A stretch of DNA of 21,535 bases from a virus. The notes under the pieces were generated by a model, which was given only the letters and a program-made list of their open reading frames with translations, was not told the origin of the DNA and did no database searches. The stretch is from IMG/VR virus record IMGVR_UViG_3300030108_005897, positions 6,779 through 28,313 of that record; one strand, written 5' to 3'. This document shows, piece by piece, positions 18,101 through 21,535 of the stretch (positions are counted from its first letter, which is position 1; every line of letters starts with the position of its first letter). The translations under genes were made by a program, and so were the position numbers.

Positions 18101-19632
18101 GCAGTTTCAACACTAAAATCTGTTGGTGAATTTGCATCTTTAACTGAAACATTTGTAGATAATATTTGTCCTGTTGATTTAAGAATTATATCAATTAAAT
18201 CTCCTTTTTTTAGAAAATGATCTACTTTAGTAGTAAATGCTTCACCTCCATCATGATTAAGTACATCAACATAAGATAAATTATTATAAAACCAGTTTTT
18301 AAATTTAGGGTCATCATTCTCTACTTTTTCACCTAAATGTTTAACCCTTATCTTATCATTAACGTCAAAATACTTTGTGGTATCAATATTATCCGAAATT
18401 CCAGAGATTGATCCAGTTACTCGCATTGTGCAAATTTTTGTTAAATCATTATCTTCATATCCATAAATGAAATTACTGTCAATAATTGGATCAGACTCTA
18501 TTAAAATTCTAGAGATACCAGTGCATCCAAAAAATTGGTTATTTGATTTGGATGTGTAAGTTGCTAATGTATATCTATCATCTTCATTTAAGTAATAAAA
18601 ATTACCAGAGTCACTAAATCCAACTGTAGAATCAACAGTCGTGACTTCTGTGGTTGATGAGGTTGCAACTACTTTTGTTTTTGTAGAAACTTTAAATTTA
18701 TTAATTATCGTTCCCTTTGAAAAAGAAATTTTAAAGTATTTTTTACTTTTTAGATATATCTCCTGAACACTAGCAACAGCTCCACTTGCAGTTGGATTTG
18801 TAAATGAATCTTGATATATTTTGAGTCCAACTAAATTTTTAGGATCTCCACTTATAGACTCTACAATTACATCATCAGTAACGTCCCATTCTGCATCTGA
18901 AGGTAAAATTGTTTGATCAAAAGGTTTTATGATATCAACCTGTTCTCCATACAAAACCTGAAATAAAATTTGTAAAGATGTATCTGTTCCCTTTGAACTA
19001 TAAAAATCTCTTGCTCTTGATAAAATATTTTCTACATTTAAACCGTATGAAAAACTTTTTCCTTCTAAACCAGGTAAAAAATGTTTTTTAAATTTTTTGT
19101 AAAACTGTGTTACAAAAAGAAAACTTAAATTAATAACTGATGAATTAAGAGTATGTGAAGATGCGTTTGTATCACTAAAAGTTAAAAATTCAGGAGATCC
19201 AGCTGTTTCAAGTGCAGATATTCCACTGAACCCACGAATACAACCAGTAAATGAAGTTGCAGTTTTTCCAGTATATGTGATAATTTCATTATCAATTTTT
19301 AAAAGGCCATATTTGTCGGGAAAACCCGTAGTTTGATTTACATTAATAGTGTCATCAAATGCGTATGTCACTGATGATAAAAGAACAGGTGATTCTGGAC
19401 TTGTGCTATTTAGTACAGGTATTGTTTGCTTTTCAACTAAAGAAATGTCAGATACAGTTGAAATTTTCTTTAATGATGAAATATGATCACTTAAATATGT
19501 CGTTCCATACTCACGTTCTTCAGATTCATAGTACTGAGTTAAAAATTCTATGAAAAGTGGGTTATCTGCTTGTATGAAATCTGGTATTTGACTACCTAGA
19601 ATATTCGATATTTTAACTTTTTTATCTAACAT
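9175..19632 (-). CDS. Giant gp7-like baseplate wedge protein with repeat modules and YHYH-like segment
   Basis: A 3485-residue protein filling almost half the window. The N-terminus (IPDFIQADNPLFIEFLTQYY at about 16, then RARDFYSSKGTDTSLQILF and QVLYGEQVDI at about 206-232) resembles the C-terminal part of T4 gp7 as I recall it (DFYSTKG...FLFKVLYNEEVEI). The position between 6 and 8 also fits gp7, the 1032-residue wedge scaffold that binds gp6, gp8 and gp10. Beyond about residue 330 it is beta-rich repeat sequence: seven or so H-x-F-x-x-G-D/E modules; several GxGY glycine-rich modules; IDNEIITY...RG modules; and, toward the C-terminus, modules with DDFSIQFNG and FINDILQIPGKDY. A YHYH-like segment lies at about 1250-1360. 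No signal peptide, membrane segment or enzymatic motif was seen. The frame is intact over 10.4 kb. The start is 3 bases after the gp6 stop, without a strong ribosome binding site. The wedge role is likely; an outward fibre-like role for the C-terminal 3000 residues is inference. Confidence 0.82.
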   Translation of the reverse strand: MLDKKVKISNILGSQIPDFIQADNPLFIEFLTQYYESEEREYGTTYLSDHISSLKKISTVSDISLVEKQTIPVLNSTSPESPVLLSSVTYAFDDTINVNQTTGFPDKYGLLKIDNEIITYTGKTATSFTGCIRGFSGISALETAGSPEFLTFSDTNASSHTLNSSVINLSFLFVTQFYKKFKKHFLPGLEGKSFSYGLNVENILSRARDFYSSKGTDTSLQILFQVLYGEQVDIIKPFDQTILPSDAEWDVTDDVIVESISGDPKNLVGLKIYQDSFTNPTASGAVASVQEIYLKSKKYFKISFSKGTIINKFKVSTKTKVVATSSTTEVTTVDSTVGFSDSGNFYYLNEDDRYTLATYTSKSNNQFFGCTGISRILIESDPIIDSNFIYGYEDNDLTKICTMRVTGSISGISDNIDTTKYFDVNDKIRVKHLGEKVENDDPKFKNWFYNNLSYVDVLNHDGGEAFTTKVDHFLKKGDLIDIILKSTGQILSTNVSVKDANSPTDFSVETANAPNIIGDYEIRKKISYISSNFGITSLMGNIQNTFSDTDKNTYVSFSGYPSFETTIDDRSKTFSSVGVSTVGAGITVNNHKFINGEHVYLELGKDLTASLGSGIIGITTGFYYVNVIDDNNIRLALSKPNLYQGLLEEPRYVSGINTAIFENIIHTITPANLHKGGKLQNQNNFKRIYKNPKISTKKEIINESIGVSLNGVEYRSPISEDSIYYGQLDKIEILNNGEGYDVVNPPTLSITDDKGSGCIANGNFSGKISDIILTNQGFDYQKTPSVTISGGNGSGTVCEAKMKFFVYEKFYTDFDVNLTTDTFNGDHRFLNGEEVIYTTTGNPIGITTDGNVNNVGFTTDKLSSGTSYFISKKSDSSFSLSIKKEDAIAGINTIFFILNGNGVHSFKSKKNRKVIDEILVKDSGSSYSNRKVEILSQQYPTTNRNDLFKTFVGINTFNNYIYAKNHSFKNGDNVEYNCDGTVISGLSTSKLYKVTVVDNDKFKLSNAGTISTITSTNYDRKIYESLNSIGVGIHTFKYPDIKVNISNDVAIGLTSTIPDYYKGTAEIKVTGKLENVFLQTGGVGYGVTNIINFDRQPSVSLLTGKDGLLTPVISGGKITSVIISNPGEEYTSPPDLEVIGIGTGIKSIAKLKAEVSGGKITNVKVINSGSQYVIGQTSIQIIPRGKSASFSTKIYDWKINSVERYKSTLESNNQLLQINSPSKNKGNKICSFYPSSKLRENIGDIDDVSTHSKIIGWAFDGNPIYGPISQVGTGLTFVKSSYEISLINDNNYRPSQLSYPDGYFTNDYIYNESGDLDEYNGQFVITPDYPDGTYAYFATVDENNLEPTFPYITFSHRNETDEFNYDNANNQSDLILNSGNYKRNVNHLGLNESYRVYPPLQNSLDSEALLNVDGIKSSNITKVLISEAGENYKVNDKINFTDSTISSRVREVIGKPIVSVETTNKTVDNIKFSISDNEVVGLSTIHELFDGDVVEISGISSTKYKNIEGVRVIGVSTVTSSMSTGIGTDGVTGITTFLTLSDSTIKRKFKVNDVIKIGTEQLLIIGFDDVNNRYRVVRGHNSTTSENHLSGAIVTRLETEFTYTIDDKLENKNIEFPKILYFEASKSVGIGTSVSNVVIGNVGITSINKSIPAKAIFLPNHKLNSGDELSLVSLGSTIMVSKNEDLSNEFDLDLFDKLFCVKINDDFIGLSTEKEGFSTNNVFFKEIITDSNIGVDDFKIESIINNITGNLRRVDGTVTVSTATTTGQQHGLSVGDKFDLNIKSNKTQTFDFRFNEIIRKLVVNPVSFGSTDIGVGNTLSTITINDHDFETGDIIVYNSSTPATPLVDNGVYYVIKDSLHTIRLAENSYDISIFPYNYIGIGTTGGVTHKISKINPKLNLCRDNTVEFLTSDPSLTDYDIDFYNDSNFISKYNSNLISKNGVNGDGDSQTKITVSVSSLLANKFAYRIQGKNNNFTKTLTHFVNENVPNHSQIELVDSKFNTEHQVTGITTNTFKFNPTGIAETNSYTSTGFSSAFYSTGSVTEEGGIHSVDILSKGFRVSSLPILTSIGTTTGQNAILSIQTDEIGQIDSTQAIIQGIEFSPNKTLQPKAESNTILELKNVFTLKSIGVVNGGINYTTAPNVIVIGHPNVVTRSVVTGSAVKSVDIISNDTGLSQDIRIVPINNSNGVVVKGASTSELGVVTLDLRAPLPETGSGDSGFYNQNNDFPFKLGDQIYVENVKILNDVNGLPTGDGFNSSDYNYNYFNVTGVNTTGGTESVSYSIAGIGTTGGIYQEDNNFGRVIKKDNLASFDAEFDKVSFSDKEKLTVLGKDTFGTVAENGWDPESETLKVFNVNGKFTENDVVLGSQSNTKSTVENIFNFDFDLNVDSVSEIENSWKKDTGKLNSSIQKLHDNDYYQRFSYSIKGSVPFLTWKNSVDSLGHIAGFKNFCNLGIHSTVTHQLKSDGLIAFDVDINEQASVHEKFYYDFVSENTDDATLSKLITFDSKTLTDYNESITNKVLMIDDISPQFTGIVTSTGGGVIGTTSFDLFTSGDSLFHKNINPSTDVSTSTHLINITKHEFNTGEQLVYKPQVGQDSIGIANTSDVNAGVAATTLLPSTLFVIREDIDNIKVAISATFASAGIAVSFNNVTGIGTNHTLSVPSENATIRSLISIDNVIQSPLGITTAISVGLATAVGVGSTAIFLNNISDIQGKSLLRIEDEIFKVNLVGVGSTNSLNVERGQMGTVAAAHTVGAAVTVLKGDYRIKEGRLYFSEAPYGPTGGISTSSSFTGRAYYRLDYSTNKIIDDISDRFDGSTDKFDLTSNGVKLAGINSSFGAVLINNIFQKPYLGIIGNEDERDYSIVGTGATIDFTGISGNKDLPRGGIINEFDVGIGSGYQFPKKAIFSAVVSNSGTIQSVGIVTGGAGYLSNPLVSVSSTTGVGAAFTAFVSSGVVTSITINSVGSGYTNTGISTGLNFVTAEAPKPYKDIPLTGGSGSGAKIDVVVGTGGSIISFDMSDRGIGYEIGDNLELSTIPFQVGIGTSAFNITVRNKYQDKFAGWCFGQLLELDDFSIQFNGFRKTFLITRTELIKEYYSIVAREGSGIILQNNLLIFINDILQIPGKDYIFNGGTRITFNEAPKKGSSFKIYFYAGSEADFAEFDVDETIKPGDQLRLQGYGGISEQENRVVYELIAADTLETQTYSGVGISTDASFERPTMWRKQTDDITIDGLIISKERNYLEPNITASSGIIKSITSSDTKIYIKDSWLFSNIDGLGSNLNNISIVGIESATPKVETIKKVTYVGDYGDIVGIGTSAVGINTTGPALFFELKPDSTILPADFNSVGSKERAKTGIVTGDYFVIQNTSIGSSTSGVTGIRTTNSGHEIVGVGTEFVDNVYFAEDIVSVGSSIVRVFANVQSITGINTVGFATFGLSRVGKYSWGAVNVSRGSNSKSFEFFNQNGITGIETSAQVIRTEGLKSEGYT
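10160..11218 (-). repeat. Two FDG/FINDILQ fibre-type modules flanking a GxGY array (within the gp7-like gene)
   Basis: Two related protein modules occur near the C-terminus. The first (10985-11218) runs DDISDRFDG, FDLTSNG, AVLINNIFQKPY, DYSIVGTGATIDF. The second (10160-10428) runs LDDFSIQFNG, FLITR, LIFINDILQIPGKDY, TRITFNEAPKKG. The shared plan is D-D-x-S-x-x-F-x-G, then an F-x-L strand, then I-N-x-I/L-Q, then D-Y-x-x-x-G-x-x-I-x-F. A shortened copy of the opening (IDDISPQFTG, FDLFTSGDS) lies at 11960-12072. Similar sequences are common in phage tail fibre and baseplate proteins, where they form small beta domains. The repetition is visible in protein, not as exact DNA repeats. Confidence 0.6.
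10530..10900 (-). repeat. GxGY glycine-rich module array, C-terminal (gp7-like gene)
   Basis: Three successive protein units have the plan I-x-x-[IV]-x-[IV]-x-x-x-G-x-G-Y followed by a G-x-G-A stretch: IVTGGAGYLSNPLVSVSS, then ITINSVGSGYTNTG, then SFDMSDRGIGYEIGD. Linkers carry VSSGVVTS and VGTGGSIIS turns. This looks like a tandem beta-strand repeat used as a structural spacer; no function can be read from it directly. Confidence 0.6.
11365..11545 (-). repeat. IDxEI/RG module, copy 3 (gp7-like gene)
   Basis: The protein here reads IFLNNISDIQGKSLLRIEDE, then SLNVERGQMGTVAAAHTVGA. It shares the plan strand - G-x-L-x-I-x-x-E - strand - x-x-R-G with 19215-19370 (LLKIDNEIITYTG, CIRGFSG), 14845-15010 (VIKIGTEQLLIIG, VVRGHNSTTS) and, in the DUF4815 gene, 1045-1265 (YLLVDREVISYN). 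It is a diverged repeat seen only at protein level. Confidence 0.5.
15555..15885 (-). other. YHYH-domain-like segment in the gp7-like gene (residues about 1250-1360)
   Basis: The segment contains HSKIIGWAFDGNPIYGP and, about 60 residues later, GDLDEYNGQFVITPDYPDG followed by TYAYFAT. These match the landmarks I associate with the YHYH family (IGYAFDGFPIYGP and LDE.NGR..TPEYPDGTYAYF), a domain found in secreted bacterial proteins and in structural proteins of marine phages, with no assigned biochemical role. The Tyr-His-Tyr-His tetrad that names the family, expected upstream, is not visible; the stretch there reads KICSFYPSSKLRENIGD. Confidence 0.65.
16075..16425 (-). repeat. GxGY glycine-rich module array, central (gp7-like gene)
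   Basis: Three units are readable in the protein: VFLQTGGVGYGVTN, ISGGKITSVIISNPGEEY and VSGGKITNVKVINSGSQY. The middle and last share the opening S-G-G-K-I-T-[SN]-V almost exactly, so they look like a recent tandem duplication compared with the other, more diverged copies in this gene. Confidence 0.6.
16600..18245 (-). repeat. Cluster of H-x-F-x-x-G-D/E modules (gp7-like gene)
   Basis: Four copies of one protein module lie in this half of the gene: DHFLKKGDLIDI (18090-18245), NHKFINGEHVYLEL then FYYVNVIDDNNIRLAL (17698-17875), DHRFLNGEEVIYTT then SYFISKKSDSSFSLS (16920-17165), and NHSFKNGDNVEYN then LYKVTVVDNDKFKLS (16600-16755). Further copies lie at 14440-14680 (NHKLNSGDELSLV), 13970-14175 (DHDFETGDIIVYN then VYYVIKDSLHTIRLA) and 11640-11925 (KHEFNTGEQLVYK). 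The plan is a loop H-x-F-x-x-G-[DE], a strand ending in Y, then a second Y-x-V-x-x-x-D-x-x-x-x-x-L strand pair. A GxGY pair lies between copies at 17230-17460. Confidence 0.65.
17230..17460 (-). repeat. GxGY glycine-rich module pair, N-terminal (gp7-like gene)
   Basis: Two consecutive units are visible: IEILNNGEGYDVVNPPTLSI and IILTNQGFDYQKTPSVTISG, each followed by a GSG stretch (DDKGSGCIANG, GNGSGTVCEAKM). They belong to the same family as the arrays at 16075-16425 and 10530-10900. Confidence 0.6.
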
Positions 19633-19635
19633 CTG

Positions 19636-21519
19636 TTATCTTGTATATTTTTTGTTGCTAATAAAACTAGATGGTGGTATATAGTTTGTTCCAGAGATAT
19701 TGGAACCAGAAACAAGAACATCCTCTAATAAATTGAGTTTACTATTTCCCCTAGTATCTAGCACGATATAAATGTTCTCTTTTGCTACAATATCATTAGA
19801 TTCTGGAGTTACTTCAATTTCAACTTTTTCAGATATAGTGGTAGATGTTATATTAATTGGAAATAGGTTAATTTCTCCTTTTGTATAGTCCACAATTCCT
19901 GCATTATTATTAATATAGGCAATTGTGTTGCCATCAATGGTAAAAAATTTAATAATTCCTGTGAGTTGATCATTATTTGGAAAATCAGTCAAATATATGT
20001 CCCCATCAACTCCTTCAATTTTAAATGCAGAGGAACGAATGTTAAATCCTTCTAAATCAGCGTGAAATTTATTCCCATAACATATTTCATAAGTTGCTAA
20101 TTGATTATATGAAGGTTTTAAATCTCTTCTCATTATCAATTTAGTAATATTTGAAGTTATTCCACTATCAACCCGATCAATTTGTGCAAGTAGTTTACTA
20201 TATTTTAATCTTCCACCAAAAGAGTTAATGTCTGATGATTTTGCATAAGTTTCAATTGAAGATAAAATTCGAGATTGCAAATCCAATTTGTCAGAAATTA
20301 ATCCAGAGTCATATGCCACAGTAGAATCAAATTCTACATACAAATACATTAAATCAAGGAATTCTTGTTTAATACCAGCTACTGTATATTTCTTCAAATC
20401 ATTTTTAATTGAATCTTTTACTACAGCAGATAAAACTTCACCGTTTTTTGGTTTGACTGTGATGTAAACTTTCCCAAATTCAGGTGGATCAAGTTCTTCA
20501 CCACCATAAGCACTTACAGAATCAATATTTGGATATAAAAAAGGTATTAAACCCTTATAATCATTGGGTGTAACTGCTCTGTACTGTGATGCATAGACCC
20601 TTGGAGCAAGGTATTTTATGTTATCCACAGATTCTATCGAATCTCCGTTTTCAGACCTTTGTGTGGTCGTTATACGTGATATACCAGATGTAATATCTCT
20701 GTCTATTCCACCTAAATTATAGCTTAATCTTCCAGAAAAGTTGAAATTAGCAGCATTATTACCATCTACTCCGTTTGTAACGATATAACTAACTCTTATC
20801 TTAGCACCATTTTTTGGTTTTCTTCCTAAAATGTTGTCACCAAACATAATTTGGTATCTCTCATCTTCAATTTCTTGAAAAAGAAACAATCTTGAATTGC
20901 CATCTACGTCAAAGATGTTTGTATATGCGTTATATACTTCAGTTGATCCATTTTCTTCAACTTCAACACGAATTGAAGAGGTATCAATGTTCGAATTTGG
21001 TAAAATATACCTTTTATTAGTCTGTGAATCGTCTACTTCGAAGGTTTTTGTCAAATAATTACCTTCATAAATTGAAATATTGCTAAAATTTGCGATTCCC
21101 TGACTATTTGGTGTTATGGTAACGTCATCTGGTATCGAAAATGTATAATTTCCACCTTGAATTGCTCCTAGAGCAACCAAACCTCTATTTAATTTTATAG
21201 TATTTGCTCCATTTGGTGCATTTACAGTAAAATTAACGATTGCTGTAGCTGATTTTTTAGATCTTGGTACATATCCAATGTTTCTTGCCAAAGATACGAC
21301 ATTTTCACGTAGAGTTGCACTATCAATGAATGATTCATTGACAGCCATATTCGTATTATAAGAGGTTATATAAGAATTATATGCTAAAGTATCAATTAAA
21401 ATAGAAAAATTAGATCCTTCAAAGTCAAAATCGGAAAAATTTGAGTTTGCCCTCAAGTAATCTTTGATTTGAGCTCTTAAAGTATTAAAATCTAGGTTAG
21501 TAAACTGTGAAAATGACAT
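19636..21519 (-). CDS. 6: Baseplate wedge subunit gp6
   Basis: A 627-residue protein, close to T4 gp6 (about 660). In T4, gp6 dimers form the inner ring of the baseplate that links the wedges and triggers sheath contraction. The N-terminal region has the family pattern FDFEGSNFSILIDTLAYNSY (about 39-58), then MAVNESFIDSATLRENV and ARNIGYVPRS, shared with other gp6/gpJ-type baseplate proteins. Further on are YASQYRAVTPNDYKGLIPF (about 310-330), the block typical of baseplate J-like proteins, and EELDPPEFGKVYITVKPKNG (from about 337). The start is supported by AGGA four bases upstream and by the conserved MSFSQFTNLDFNTLRAQI opening. The gp7-like gene begins 3 bases after its stop. Length and frame are intact; nothing looks degraded. 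Confidence 0.94.
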   Translation of the reverse strand: MSFSQFTNLDFNTLRAQIKDYLRANSNFSDFDFEGSNFSILIDTLAYNSYITSYNTNMAVNESFIDSATLRENVVSLARNIGYVPRSKKSATAIVNFTVNAPNGANTIKLNRGLVALGAIQGGNYTFSIPDDVTITPNSQGIANFSNISIYEGNYLTKTFEVDDSQTNKRYILPNSNIDTSSIRVEVEENGSTEVYNAYTNIFDVDGNSRLFLFQEIEDERYQIMFGDNILGRKPKNGAKIRVSYIVTNGVDGNNAANFNFSGRLSYNLGGIDRDITSGISRITTTQRSENGDSIESVDNIKYLAPRVYASQYRAVTPNDYKGLIPFLYPNIDSVSAYGGEELDPPEFGKVYITVKPKNGEVLSAVVKDSIKNDLKKYTVAGIKQEFLDLMYLYVEFDSTVAYDSGLISDKLDLQSRILSSIETYAKSSDINSFGGRLKYSKLLAQIDRVDSGITSNITKLIMRRDLKPSYNQLATYEICYGNKFHADLEGFNIRSSAFKIEGVDGDIYLTDFPNNDQLTGIIKFFTIDGNTIAYINNNAGIVDYTKGEINLFPINITSTTISEKVEIEVTPESNDIVAKENIYIVLDTRGNSKLNLLEDVLVSGSNISGTNYIPPSSFISNKKYTR

Positions 21520-21535
21520 TATATCCTAGTCGGTT
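21519..21535 (-). CDS. Possible 3' end of the upstream gene (fragment)
   Basis: Only 17 bases precede gp6. One frame reads CCG ACT AGG ATA TAA and ends in a TAA that overlaps the gp6 ATG by one base (TAATG), the same arrangement as at 129-133. Another frame ends earlier, at TAG (21526-21528). Either could be the real stop. T4-like synteny would make a baseplate gene such as 25 a reasonable guess for the neighbour, but four residues cannot identify it. Confidence 0.3.
21524..21527 (-). promoter_or_regulatory. Ribosome binding site of gp6
   Basis: The minus strand reads AGGA, then four bases, then the gp6 ATG. This is one of only two convincing Shine-Dalgarno sites in the window and favours 21519 as the start. 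Confidence 0.55.

Noticed and set aside
9175-19632. Frameshift or gene fusion artefact producing the 3485-residue frame
   Set aside because: The frame is uninterrupted, repeat modules and composition are continuous along it, and very long virion proteins are known in marine T4-like phages. I see no internal start with a ribosome binding site that would argue for separate genes.

Overview
The window is a structural (virion) gene block of a tailed phage of the T4-like contractile-tail type. The DNA is AT-rich, every gene lies on the minus strand, and the genes are packed end to end. The very long virion proteins, a DUF4815-type protein and a YHYH-like segment point to the marine T4-like group that infects Prochlorococcus/Synechococcus or SAR11 (Pelagibacter). 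The sequence alone does not decide the host; the low G+C would suit either a high-light Prochlorococcus or Pelagibacter.

In transcription order (right to left): a possible 17-base tail end of an upstream gene (21519-21535); baseplate wedge gp6 (19636-21519); a 3485-residue protein whose N-terminus resembles the C-terminal part of T4 gp7 (9175-19632); a 52-base gap holding a T4-style late promoter, TATAAATA (9142-9149); an enlarged baseplate wedge gp8 (7491-9122); a 2451-residue DUF4815-type virion protein (131-7486); and the first 43 codons of a small gene running off the left edge (1-131). The order 6 - 7 - 8 matches T4. The DUF4815 protein sits where T4 carries genes 9, 10 and 11.

Together these genes should build the baseplate wedges and the peripheral, probably host-facing parts of the baseplate. 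gp6, the gp7-like protein and gp8 would form the wedge core. The long repeat-rich extensions of the gp7-like and DUF4815 proteins probably radiate outward as fibre- or appendage-like structures.

The most notable feature is modular growth. Short beta-type repeat families recur within the 3485-residue protein, and some also occur in the neighbouring gp8 and DUF4815 proteins, as if the same modules had been inserted repeatedly into different baseplate genes. I saw no tRNA, CRISPR array, insertion sequence, integrase or defence gene, and no clearly new biological system beyond this modular virion architecture. Apart from the 52-base gap there is no appreciable non-coding DNA.
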